Below are positions 39,195 to 47,591 of a stretch of DNA of 64,000 nt, one piece after another (within the stretch, counting starts at the first letter, position 1; each line of letters starts with the position of its first letter). Made by a program: the position numbers and the translations under genes. The stretch comes from Lujinxingia litoralis (lineage in GTDB: Bacteria > Myxococcota_A > Bradymonadia > Bradymonadales > Bradymonadaceae), in contig NZ_QHKO01000001.1 in the NCBI RefSeq assembly GCF_003260125.1, forward strand, positions 886,914 through 950,913, in the 5' to 3' direction. Under the pieces are notes generated by a model. It was not told where the DNA came from. It was given only the letters and a program-made list of their open reading frames with translations, and searched no databases.

Positions 39195-40928
39195 TCAGGC
39201 TTCCTCCTCATCGTCGCTCTCGGAGGCTTCGACCGGAGCGTCGGCCGGCACGGCCTCTGCACCCTCGGGGGCCTCCTGCTCCTGCGCGGCGTCCGCCTCC
39301 TCGGCGGCCTCTTCAGCCGTGGCCTCTTGCGAGGCCGCGTTGAACTCGGCACGACGCGCTTCAAATCCTTCGTCATCCAACTCAAGCTCGCGCTTGAGGT
39401 GCTCTTCGGCCGCGCTGAGGATCTGGCGGGCCTTCTTGACGTTTTTACCCAGCCCGGCGGCTTCGGCCAGCTTGGCCGGATCTTCGGCAAATGCAATGTG
39501 CTCCACCGAGATAAAGCCGGAATCATGCAGGGACGCCGCAACTTTGGCACCGACTCCACGAATCTCTTCCAGCGCCTTACGCTCGTAGTCCGCCTCGGTC
39601 ATCGCCTCCGGCGAGCCGGGAGCCGGACGGGCCAGAATCTCGGCGGCCGCCGCAATGATGCGCTCGGCCGACTCGGCGTTGAGACCCGGAATCTGGGCGA
39701 GCTCGGGAGCCGCGGCGTGCGCCATGTGCTCGAGCTTGTTGTAGCCCAGGGTAAAGAGCGTATCGACCATATCCTCGGTAATCCCCTCAAACTCAAGGAG
39801 CTGAGCGCGGGACTCAGCCATCATATTCTTGAGGCGAGTCTCACTGATGATGTCGAGGTTCCAGCCGGTGAGCTGGGCGGCCAGGCGAACGTTCTGACCG
39901 CCGCGGCCAATGGCCAGGCTGAGCTGGTCGTCGGGGACGATAAGCTCCATGGTCATGTTCGACTCGTCGATCAGCACCTTGGCCACTTCGGCCGGGCTGA
40001 TCGCGTTGCACACAAAGCGCGCGGTGTCTTCGACGTAGGGCACAATGTCGATCTTTTCGCCGCGAAGCTCCTGGACCACCGCCTGAACACGCGATCCGCG
40101 CATCCCCACGCAGGCCCCCACCGGATCGACATCACTGTCACGGCTGTAGACGGCCACCTTGGTACGAACGCCGGCCTCACGCGCCACGGCCACAATGCGC
40201 ACCGCACCTTCGTGAATCTCCGGAACCTCCTGTTCAAACAACTTGAGCAGAAGCATGGGATCGGCGCGCGTCAAGACAACCTGCGGGTCGCGGCTGGAGC
40301 GCTGCACCTCTTTGATCATGGCCTGAAGACGATCGCCGGGGCGATAGCTCTCGCGCGGGGTCTGCTCGCGACGCGGCAAAATCGCATCGGTACGCCCCAG
40401 ATCGACAATGATGTTGCCCTTCTCAAAGCGGCGCACCCGGCCGATGACCATATCTCCGATGGTATCCTTGTACTCATCGTAGATGATGTCCCGCTCGGCC
40501 TCGCGCACCCGCTGGATGATGACCTGCTTGGCGGTCTGAGCGGCGATGCGACCAAAGGTCGAGTTGTAGGAGTCGAGCTTCAGGAGCTTACCGTAGCGCT
40601 TGTCCTGCACCCGGGCCTTATCCTTGTCGTCTTCGCGGTAAAAGATCTGGAAGAGCAGCTCGTCACCCGGCTCCGCTTCAAAGCCCGCCTCGCGAACCTC
40701 CTCCACCGAGACCTCTCGGTAGGGGTTCTCCACGTCGTCGCTGACCGTGATGATCTGGAAGAGCTGAACTTCGCCGCTCTCCTCGCTGTACTCGGCTTCG
40801 ATCTCGCGCTGGGCCCCGTAGGTGCGGCGCGCCGCGGTCAAGATGGCCGCCTCAAGGGTCTCCACCAGGATCGACCGGTCGATTCCCTTGGTCCTCCCGA
40901 CCTCGTCGATGACACTGTTAAGATTCAT
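39195..40928 (-). CDS. nusA: Transcription elongation/termination factor NusA
   Basis: RNA-polymerase-associated regulator of pausing, termination and antitermination. 577 residues. The N-terminal polymerase-binding domain, the S1 domain (IGDMVIGRVRRFEKGNIIVDLG), two KH domains (ACVGMRGSRVQAVVQELRGEKIDIV and LAIGRGGQNVRLAAQLTGW) and C-terminal helix-hairpin-helix repeats (ALEEIRGVGAKVAASL) are visible. An acidic Ala/Glu tail follows. Its ATG overlaps the rimP stop codon as ATGA, which implies coupled translation. Confidence 0.96.
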   Translation of the reverse strand: MNLNSVIDEVGRTKGIDRSILVETLEAAILTAARRTYGAQREIEAEYSEESGEVQLFQIITVSDDVENPYREVSVEEVREAGFEAEPGDELLFQIFYREDDKDKARVQDKRYGKLLKLDSYNSTFGRIAAQTAKQVIIQRVREAERDIIYDEYKDTIGDMVIGRVRRFEKGNIIVDLGRTDAILPRREQTPRESYRPGDRLQAMIKEVQRSSRDPQVVLTRADPMLLLKLFEQEVPEIHEGAVRIVAVAREAGVRTKVAVYSRDSDVDPVGACVGMRGSRVQAVVQELRGEKIDIVPYVEDTARFVCNAISPAEVAKVLIDESNMTMELIVPDDQLSLAIGRGGQNVRLAAQLTGWNLDIISETRLKNMMAESRAQLLEFEGITEDMVDTLFTLGYNKLEHMAHAAAPELAQIPGLNAESAERIIAAAAEILARPAPGSPEAMTEADYERKALEEIRGVGAKVAASLHDSGFISVEHIAFAEDPAKLAEAAGLGKNVKKARQILSAAEEHLKRELELDDEGFEARRAEFNAASQEATAEEAAEEADAAQEQEAPEGAEAVPADAPVEASESDDEEEA

Positions 40929-41464
40929 CGCTGCTTCGCTCCTGAAAAGTCGAACGTCAACTTCGCCCGGCTCACCCCATCAAGCGGGATGGTCACCGGC
41001 GTGCCGTCCATCTCAACGGTCAGCGTGTCGTCTTCAAACGCCACAAGCCGTCCGCTTACCTTGTTCTGTCCATCGATCTGCTCGCGCACGACAAGTACGA
41101 CGTCGCTGCCGATCGCCTGCGAAAAATGCTTTGGTTTTTTGAGCTTTCGCTCCACGCCCGGGCTGGAAACCTCCAGCACATAGCGCTCCGGCACGCGCTC
41201 ATCGGCATCGAGCAACGCTTCCATATAACGGCTCACCCGGGCGCAGTCCTCTACCGCCACGCCCGTGCCGGGCTCGGCATCGGGACGGTCGAGAAACACC
41301 TGCACCGACCAGCCACCAGCCGAGCTGGCGACCACGTCGTAGAGTTCCAGGTCATGGACCGCTGCGGCCTCTTCAGCCCAGCCCTCAATCGCCTCGACAA
41401 GCTCGTTGCTCAAGGGCAGCGAGGGGGCCTTAGCTTGACGCTCTTTTCTTCGTTTCTTGGCCAC
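40925..41464 (-). CDS. rimP: Ribosome maturation factor RimP
   Basis: Needed for 30S subunit assembly. 179 residues from a GTG at 41464, preceded by AGGATAAGG. A TTG at 41485 would add seven residues and is less likely. The family core shows VVASSAGGWSVQVFLDR, DCARVSRYMEALLD and YVLEVSSPGVERKLKKPKHF, then an Sm-like C-terminal domain. It is the first gene of the operon and overlaps nusA by 4 bases. Confidence 0.95.
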   Translation of the reverse strand: MAKKRRKERQAKAPSLPLSNELVEAIEGWAEEAAAVHDLELYDVVASSAGGWSVQVFLDRPDAEPGTGVAVEDCARVSRYMEALLDADERVPERYVLEVSSPGVERKLKKPKHFSQAIGSDVVLVVREQIDGQNKVSGRLVAFEDDTLTVEMDGTPVTIPLDGVSRAKLTFDFSGAKQR

Positions 41465-41528
41465 GTGCCTTATCCTGATGCTCAATGAATGACGTGTGGT
41501 CTGGGGAGCTACCCCTGGTGCTGAAAAA

Positions 41529-41557
41529 CAAAAAAAGCGGGCTTGGAGGGCCCACTT
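41529..41557 (-). terminator. Intrinsic terminator in the rimP leader
   Basis: On the minus strand, AGTGGGC pairs with GCCCGCT (one G-T wobble) around CCTCCAA, followed by seven T bases. It lies about 65 bases before the rimP start. It either ends a short upstream RNA or acts as an attenuator for the operon. Confidence 0.8.
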
Positions 41558-41735
41558 TCGCTCAGCGCCGCGAAATGTAGCGAGACGCCAGACACGCTTA
41601 ACTTATCTGACGTCGCCCGGGGAAGCGCCCTCTAAGACTGAACATTACTTCAGGCTCTCCCCTGCCAGCTCTAAACCAGTGAACCGGCGACCTGGCTGAC
41701 TTCTTCCAAACGCTCTACACCAGCCATGGCTCGAT
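41558..41735 (-). ncRNA. Candidate structured leader or small RNA upstream of rimP
   Basis: Between a promoter (-10 at 41736-41741) and the terminator is about 180 bases with at least two further hairpins on the minus strand: CTGAA/TTCAG around 6 bases, and GACGTCAGA/TCTGGCGTC (one wobble) around 13 bases. No protein frame is credible; two very short frames (about 18 and 15 codons) lack family meaning. It may be a leader or a separately transcribed RNA. I do not recognise a tRNA, 4.5S or confident 6S RNA. Confidence 0.5.
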
Positions 41736-41764
41736 GTACTAAACAACCGCCCCCGGACTGTCAA
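41736..41764 (-). promoter_or_regulatory. Promoter reading towards rimP
   Basis: On the minus strand, TTGACA (41764-41759) and TAGTAC (41741-41736) have a 17-base spacer. The -35 is perfect and the -10 is weak. Transcription would begin near 41729, about 265 bases before rimP. Confidence 0.6.
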
Positions 41765-41888
41765 GGCATCCGGGAAGTTCCCACAGCGTGCTGCGGTTGA
41801 CAGGCAGGAGCGCTCTCTTGAGATTCATCGCTGAACCTTCGCCCCCTCCCCGCTGTCTTTTAACCCTGTTTATGCGAAAGGAGCCCCC

Positions 41889-42728
41889 ATGCGCGTCGCC
41901 CTGGCCCAGATCGCCTCCACCCGCGACATCGAAGCCAACCTTAAGACCTGCCGCCGGCTCGCGGAAGACGCCGTCGAGCAAGGCGCCGGCTGGGTGATCT
42001 TTCCGGAATGCGCCCCCTTTCTGGGCCCGGACCGCGACAAACTCCCGGTGGCCGAGACGCTGCAGGGCTCGCAGATTCAGACCTTTCAAGCGCTGGCCCG
42101 CGAGCTGCAGGCCGCGATCACCGTCGGCAGCTTTGCCGAACGCTCCCCCGACCCGACGCGGACCTTCAACACTCAGGTTCACATCACCCCCGCGGGCGAC
42201 ATCGCCGCTGTGTACCGCAAGATCCACCTTTTTGATGCCCGGGTCGACGGCGATCTCACCCTGACCGAATCCGCCAGCGTGGTCGGCGGCCAGGATGCCG
42301 TCCTCACCGCCGTGCAGGTGCAGGGCGAAGAGGCAAAAGTGGGGCTGACCATCTGCTACGACCTGCGCTTCCCCGAACTCTACCGGGAGCTGGCGTTTCG
42401 CGGCGCGGAAATGTTGACGGTGCCCTCGGCGTTCACCCGGCCGACCGGCCAGGCCCACTGGCATACCTTGCTGCGCGCCCGGGCCATTGAAAATCAGACC
42501 TTTGTCCTGGCTCCCAACCAGTGGGGCCATCACTACGGAACACGCGCTTCCTTTGGAAACTCGGTGATCTACGATCCCTGGGGAGAGTGCCTGGGATGTC
42601 TGGAAGAAGGCGACGGCGTAGTCGTGGCCGATCTGAATCTGGAACGCCAGCGTGAGGTCCGGCAAAAGATGCCGGTCCTCACCCACCAGCGGCGCGGACT
42701 GTCCGCGCCGGGGCAACACGAGGTTTGA
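41889..42728 (+). CDS. Nitrilase-superfamily amidase (Nit-like)
   Basis: 279 residues. The catalytic triad is complete: E40 (VIFPE), K111 (YRKIHLFD) and C156 (TICYDLRFPELYRELAF). The last block is typical of the Nit branch that hydrolyses deaminated glutathione and similar omega-amides, rather than of true nitrilases. It starts at an ATG after GGAG and reads towards the heme cluster; the next gene begins 98 bases later. A housekeeping metabolite-repair role is inferred from the subfamily. Confidence 0.88.
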   Translation: MRVALAQIASTRDIEANLKTCRRLAEDAVEQGAGWVIFPECAPFLGPDRDKLPVAETLQGSQIQTFQALARELQAAITVGSFAERSPDPTRTFNTQVHITPAGDIAAVYRKIHLFDARVDGDLTLTESASVVGGQDAVLTAVQVQGEEAKVGLTICYDLRFPELYRELAFRGAEMLTVPSAFTRPTGQAHWHTLLRARAIENQTFVLAPNQWGHHYGTRASFGNSVIYDPWGECLGCLEEGDGVVVADLNLERQREVRQKMPVLTHQRRGLSAPGQHEV

Positions 42729-42826
42729 CCCACACCACCGGCCGGACTATCAGTGGCCTGACGGCAGCGCGCATTCCGGGCGCTGCCCTTCGTACGCACT
42801 CCGATGTCAGCCCTTGAGGCGCTCGC

Positions 42827-43654
42827 ATGCTCATGTTGTTTCAACTCGTCGAGATCGCGCTGCCGGTGGCCTACCTGGCCATCTTCGCGCTCTACGCGCG
42901 CCAGTTTCTGGCGCGACGCGACGCCGGGGAGCGCTTTGTGGGCTCACCACTGCTTTATGGCACCCTGGGAGTCCACGCGACCTACCTGGCGCTGCGCGGC
43001 GTCGAACTCAGCCACTTCCCGGTCAGCTCCAAGGGGGAGTTTCTCTCATTGCTGGCGCTGGCCATCGGGTTTATCTATGCGCTGACCGAACGACGTCATG
43101 GCGAGCCCAACACCGGGGCCTTCTTCGTGGCCCTGACCGCCCTGGCGCAGACCTGGTCCTCTCTGATCATTGACCCCACCGCCGCCCACCCCCTGCTGCA
43201 CGAGCACCCGATCTACGGGGTGCACGTGATCCTGATTTTGCTGGGCTTTGTCGGGCTGGCGATGAGCGCGATCTATGCGCTGATGTATGTGTTGCTCGCA
43301 CGCCAGCTCAAGAGCCGCGATCTGGGCGCGCTCTTTCGACGTCTCCCCTCCCTTCACACGCTGGAGAACATGAGTCGGATGGCCACCCTGGCCGGCATTC
43401 TGCTGCTGGGGCTGGGCCTTGTATCGGGGCATTTTGTCGCGGTCTACGTGCTCGACGACTTTAGCTTGCTCGACCCCAAGATCGTCATTACTTACGTGGC
43501 CTGGGCGGCTTACGCGGTGGCCTTTGTGGTGGCGAAGATGCGTAAACTCTCGGGCTTGCGCATGGGTTACCTCTCTCTTGGGGGCTACCTGGCGCTGATC
43601 GCGTCGATGGTCGTCGTCAACACCTTCTTTAGCTCCTTCCACACCTTCCAGTAA
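42827..43654 (+). CDS. HemX/CcsA-like cytochrome-assembly membrane protein
   Basis: 275 residues, eight or so membrane segments. It shows conserved histidines in the pattern of the CcsA/ResC and HemX families (LRGVELSHFPVSSKGEF, PLLHEHPIYGVHVIL, VSGHFVAVYV) and the block WAAYAVAFVVAKMRKLSG. Members bind heme during cytochrome c assembly or modulate glutamyl-tRNA reductase level. The gene lies directly before hemA (2-base gap), which is the typical place for hemX, so regulation of heme synthesis is the likeliest role. Confidence 0.85.
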   Translation: MLMLFQLVEIALPVAYLAIFALYARQFLARRDAGERFVGSPLLYGTLGVHATYLALRGVELSHFPVSSKGEFLSLLALAIGFIYALTERRHGEPNTGAFFVALTALAQTWSSLIIDPTAAHPLLHEHPIYGVHVILILLGFVGLAMSAIYALMYVLLARQLKSRDLGALFRRLPSLHTLENMSRMATLAGILLLGLGLVSGHFVAVYVLDDFSLLDPKIVITYVAWAAYAVAFVVAKMRKLSGLRMGYLSLGGYLALIASMVVVNTFFSSFHTFQ

Positions 43655-43656
43655 GC

Positions 43657-44946
43657 ATGACCTCACCCAACCGGCTCACCCTTATCTCGTTCAGCCATCG
43701 GAACGCTTCGCTGGCTGAACGCGACGCACTGGCAATGAGCGCCGACGACATCGCGGCGTTGGTGCCCCTGTGCCGTCAGCGCTGGCTCAGCGAGGTCGCG
43801 GTCCTCTCGACCTGCAACCGCACCGAGCTCTACTTTTACGGGCCCACGCCCCCCAACCTCTGGGAGATGGTCCGGCCCGAGCTCGCTCGCCAGCGGGGCA
43901 TCGACGCCGAGAGCCTCCCCGCCCCCCTGATCCGCACCGACGTGCAGGCCGCGCGCCATCTCTTCCGGGTGGCCTCCTCGCTGGAGTCGCTGGCCCTTGG
44001 CGAGAACCAGATCCTGGCCCAGGTCAAAGACGTCCACGATCAGGTCCTGGCCAACCCGGCACGCTCGCCAGTGCTCGACCGCCTCCTTCAGTTTGCCATC
44101 CGCGTCGGCAAACAGGTGCGCACCGACACCGCGCTCTGTGAGGGCGCCGTCTCCATCAGCTCGGCCGCCGTGGACCTGGCCAGCAAGATCTTTGGCGACT
44201 TCCGCCAGCAGGAGATCTTGCTGGTGGGCGCTGGCGAGACCTCCGAGGCCGCGGCGATGCACTTTGCCAACTCCGGGGCGACCAAGTTCGTGGTGCTCAA
44301 CCGCTCCCGCGAACGCGGCCAAAAGCTGGCAGACCAGCTCAAGGGCCACTACCGCCCGCTCGACGAGTTGGCCGACGCTGTGGTCAGCGCCGAGGTCGCC
44401 GTCTTCGCCACCGGCTCCCCGGACTTTTTGCTGACCCACGACCAGCTCAAGCACGTGATGCGCGCCCGCAAACGGCGCCCGCTCTTTCTGATCGACATCA
44501 GCAACCCGCGGAACATCGATCCGGAGGTCGCCCGCTTCGACAGCGTCTTCCTCTACAACATCGACGACCTGGAACACGTGGTGGCCTCCAACATGGCCAC
44601 CCGCAAAGACGAGATCCCGGCCGCCGAGACCATCATCGATCAGATGGTCGAGCAGTGGCAGAGCTGGCAGCGCTCCATGGCGGTCACCCCCACCATCGCC
44701 TCGCTGGCGCGCTACTTCGAAGAGGTCTGCACCCGGGAGATCGACCGCCACAATAAACGCATCAGCGATCAGGAGCGGGTGATGCTCGAAGAGTTCAGCC
44801 GCGGCCTGGTCAAAAAACTGCTCCACCACCCGATCTCGTACCTGCGAACCTCGGTGGCCAATAACACCCTGCGCGCCGAAGACCTCAACCTGGTCTGGTC
44901 GCTCTACAATCTTCAAAACCAAGATGAGAACCCCGATGAACCTTAA
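43657..44946 (+). CDS. hemA: Glutamyl-tRNA reductase
   Basis: First committed step of the C5 heme route: NADPH reduction of glutamyl-tRNA to glutamate-1-semialdehyde. 429 residues. The catalytic cysteine is C53 in LSTCNRTELYFYG. SLALGENQILAQVKD and the Rossmann loop LLVGAGETSEAA are present, and the C-terminal dimerisation helix runs from about residue 330. It overlaps hemC by 11 bases, so they are co-translated. Confidence 0.97.
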   Translation: MTSPNRLTLISFSHRNASLAERDALAMSADDIAALVPLCRQRWLSEVAVLSTCNRTELYFYGPTPPNLWEMVRPELARQRGIDAESLPAPLIRTDVQAARHLFRVASSLESLALGENQILAQVKDVHDQVLANPARSPVLDRLLQFAIRVGKQVRTDTALCEGAVSISSAAVDLASKIFGDFRQQEILLVGAGETSEAAAMHFANSGATKFVVLNRSRERGQKLADQLKGHYRPLDELADAVVSAEVAVFATGSPDFLLTHDQLKHVMRARKRRPLFLIDISNPRNIDPEVARFDSVFLYNIDDLEHVVASNMATRKDEIPAAETIIDQMVEQWQSWQRSMAVTPTIASLARYFEEVCTREIDRHNKRISDQERVMLEEFSRGLVKKLLHHPISYLRTSVANNTLRAEDLNLVWSLYNLQNQDENPDEP

Positions 44947-45844
44947 ACTTGGCTCGCGCAAATCGGCGCTGGCGCTCTGGCAGACCCATCACGTGGCCGA
45001 CCTCTTGCGGGCGGCGCATCCGGGACTGAGTGTCGAGATCGTGACGATGGATACCCTCGGCGATCAACGCACCGATGTGCCCCTGCCTTCGATCGGAGCC
45101 AAGGGGCTCTTCACCGCCGAGCTGGAAGAGGCCCTGGCCACCGACGCGGTGGACCTGGCGGTGCACTCCCTCAAGGACCTCCCCTCCACGCTGCCCCCGG
45201 GCATGCGCTTTGCCGGCGCCCCCAAACGCGCCAGCGCACTGGATGCCTTCATCTCCACCCGCTACGCCTCCTTTGATCAGGTGCCCGACGGAGCGACGAT
45301 CGCCACCGGCAGCCAGCGCCGCAAAGCCCAGCTCTTGCACCGCCGCCCCAACCTCAACTTCGCCGATCTGCGCGGCAACATCGGCACGCGCCTGGAGAAG
45401 CTGGAACGCCAGGGCTTTGACGGCATCATCATGGCCCACGCCGCTCTGGAGCGCCTGGAGATGGACGAGCGCGTGACCTCGCTCCTGCCCCCCGCGGAGT
45501 ATGTGCCGGCGGTCGGTCAGGGCGCCATCGGTCTGGAGGCCCGGGAGGGGCGCGAGGAAATCGACGCGATCTTAGCCCCGATCCTCGACGCCCCCACCAT
45601 GCAGGCCGTTACCGCCGAGCGCATCTTTATGCGCCGCCTCGAAGGGGGTTGTTCGGTGGCGCTGGGGGCTTACTGTGTGCCGGCCGACACCCCGGGGCAG
45701 TGGACCTTCCACGCCTGGGTGTCCTCGCCAGACGGCCGGCAATGCCTGCACGAAGCCCGCACCGGCGACGATCCGAACGCGCTGGCCCACGCGCTCGTCG
45801 ACGACTTTTTGGAACAGGGCGCCCGGAGCATCCTGCGCGCATGA
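44936..45844 (+). CDS. hemC: Hydroxymethylbilane synthase
   Basis: Joins four porphobilinogen units. 302 residues from the ATG at 44936, inside the end of hemA. LGSRKSALALWQT, LPSIGAKGLFTAELEEAL and HSLKDLP are at the start, and the dipyrromethane-cofactor cysteine is C239 (LEGGCSVALGAY). It overlaps hemD by the ATGA arrangement at 45841-45844. Confidence 0.96.
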   Translation: MNLKLGSRKSALALWQTHHVADLLRAAHPGLSVEIVTMDTLGDQRTDVPLPSIGAKGLFTAELEEALATDAVDLAVHSLKDLPSTLPPGMRFAGAPKRASALDAFISTRYASFDQVPDGATIATGSQRRKAQLLHRRPNLNFADLRGNIGTRLEKLERQGFDGIIMAHAALERLEMDERVTSLLPPAEYVPAVGQGAIGLEAREGREEIDAILAPILDAPTMQAVTAERIFMRRLEGGCSVALGAYCVPADTPGQWTFHAWVSSPDGRQCLHEARTGDDPNALAHALVDDFLEQGARSILRA

Positions 45845-46551
45845 CCCTCGCCACCCCGCTACGCATTCTGGACACCGGCCTCGAAGCGGCCGGCGCCCCG
45901 ACAGGCGCAGACCTGCACCACTGCCCGGCCCTGCGAGTTAACTGGCTGAGGGTGGAGAACGCGCGCTTGCGCGCGCTCCTCAACACCCCCCATCACCTGA
46001 TCTTCTACAGCGCGCACGCCGTCGAGTCGGTCCTCCATCAGGGACTGCTCACCCCGGAGGAGGCCCGGGAGCATCACCTGATCGCGGTCGGCCCGCTCAC
46101 CGCCCAGGTGCTCGCCAATGCCTTCCACGTGCCGGTCTCGGTGCCCGAGCGCCACTACTTTGAGAGCCTCATCGAGCTCCTGCAGCGCTGCGAGCCCCGC
46201 GACGTGCTCGCCATGGGCCTCAAAGACAAGACCCGCGACTTAAGCCCGGTCACCTCAGCGTGGGGCGTTGCCTTCCACGAGGTGCCCGTCTATGAGACCG
46301 AGCCCAACTGCGCGGCGCTGGCCCGGGCCCTGGCCGAACTGGCGCCCGACTGGGTCACGGTGACCAGCTCCCGCGGCGCCGAAGCCCTGCGCCAGGCCCT
46401 CCCCGAGCAGCCCGCGCGCCTCCCGCGCATCGCCGCCATCGGGCCCCGCACCGCCGAGCGCCTCGCAGAACTCCAACTTCCCGCAGATCTCATCGCCCCG
46501 AGCCCCGATCGCACCCTGCTGATCGAGGCCATACTTCAGGACTCCCCATGA
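45841..46551 (+). CDS. hemD: Uroporphyrinogen-III synthase
   Basis: Closes and inverts ring D of the tetrapyrrole. 236 residues with two weakly conserved alpha/beta lobes; HLIFYSAHAVESVL, YFESLIELL, DWVTVTSSRGAEALRQAL and AIGPRTAERLAEL mark the family. Identity rests partly on its place between hemC and hemE, as this enzyme is poorly conserved. Both ends overlap their neighbours by ATGA. Confidence 0.9.
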   Translation: MTLATPLRILDTGLEAAGAPTGADLHHCPALRVNWLRVENARLRALLNTPHHLIFYSAHAVESVLHQGLLTPEEAREHHLIAVGPLTAQVLANAFHVPVSVPERHYFESLIELLQRCEPRDVLAMGLKDKTRDLSPVTSAWGVAFHEVPVYETEPNCAALARALAELAPDWVTVTSSRGAEALRQALPEQPARLPRIAAIGPRTAERLAELQLPADLIAPSPDRTLLIEAILQDSP

Positions 46552-47576
46552 ACCGCCGCCAACGCTTCCTCGCCGCCTGCAAAAGCCAGCCCGTTGACCG
46601 CCCCCCCATCTGGGTGATGCGTCAGGCCGGCCGACACCTGCCCGAGTACCGCGCGCTCAAAGAGAAGTACTCCTTCCATGAGCTGGTGCAGACCCCGGAG
46701 CTGGCCCTGGAGGTCACCACCCAGCCGCTGCGGCGCTACAACATGGATGCGGCGATCCTCTTTAGCGACATCCTGGTCATCCCCGAGGCCCTGGGGCAGC
46801 CCTACCACTTCCGGGAGCACGGCGGCATTGAGATGGAATACGCCCTCTCCTCCCGCGCCGACATTGAGCGCCTCTCGGTCGACGCGGTCGAAGAGAAGCT
46901 CGCCTACGTGCCGGCGGCCATCAAACTCATCCGCCAGGAACTCGGCCAGGAGCGCGCGCTGATCGGCTTTGGCGGCAGCCCCTGGACGCTGGCGACCTAC
47001 ATGATCGAGGGCGGCTCCTCCAAGACCTATGCCCGTGCCAAGCAGATGTTCTACGCCGAGCCCGAGCTCTTTGAAGCCCTGATGGAGAAGATCACCGCCG
47101 GGCTCATCCGCTACTTCGAGACTCAGATCGACGCCGGGGTCGACGCCCTGCAGATCTTCGACAGCTGGGGCGGCGTGCTCTCCCCCGACGCCTTCGAGCA
47201 GGCCTCCACCAAATGGATGGGGCGCATCGTGGAGGCGATCGGCGATCGCGTGCCCACCATCGTGTTCTCCAAAGGAATGCACCACCTCCTCGATCCCCTG
47301 GTGGCCACCGGCGCCGACGTGCTCGGCGTCGACTGGACCGCGCGCCTCAGCCAGGTCCGCCGCGCGCTGCCCGACAACGTGGCCGTCCAGGGCAACCTCG
47401 ACCCGATCATCCTCAACACCACCCCGGAGATCGTGCGCCAGGAGGCCACCCGCATCCTCGACGATATGCGCGGCATCGACGGACACATCTTTAACCTGGG
47501 CCACGGCATCACCCCCCAGGCGCGCATCGAGTGCATGGAAGCGCTGGTGGACACGGTGACCTCGTACGGCCAATAA
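46548..47576 (+). CDS. hemE: Uroporphyrinogen decarboxylase
   Basis: Removes four carboxyl groups to give coproporphyrinogen III. 342 residues. The substrate-binding block RQAGRHLPEYR is at 25-35, with ILFSDILVIPEALG, GGSPWTLATYMIEGGSS and the late NLGHGITPQ. The start overlaps the hemD stop by 4 bases. Confidence 0.97.
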   Translation: MNRRQRFLAACKSQPVDRPPIWVMRQAGRHLPEYRALKEKYSFHELVQTPELALEVTTQPLRRYNMDAAILFSDILVIPEALGQPYHFREHGGIEMEYALSSRADIERLSVDAVEEKLAYVPAAIKLIRQELGQERALIGFGGSPWTLATYMIEGGSSKTYARAKQMFYAEPELFEALMEKITAGLIRYFETQIDAGVDALQIFDSWGGVLSPDAFEQASTKWMGRIVEAIGDRVPTIVFSKGMHHLLDPLVATGADVLGVDWTARLSQVRRALPDNVAVQGNLDPIILNTTPEIVRQEATRILDDMRGIDGHIFNLGHGITPQARIECMEALVDTVTSYGQ

Positions 47577-47591
47577 GCCGAAGGCGGCGCG

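Noticed and set aside
41530-41735. Possible tRNA or 6S RNA in the rimP leader
   Set aside because: The GGTTCA stretch is not followed by the acceptor/T-stem pattern of a tRNA, and I could not fold a long rod with a central bubble by eye; kept only as an unclassified structured RNA.
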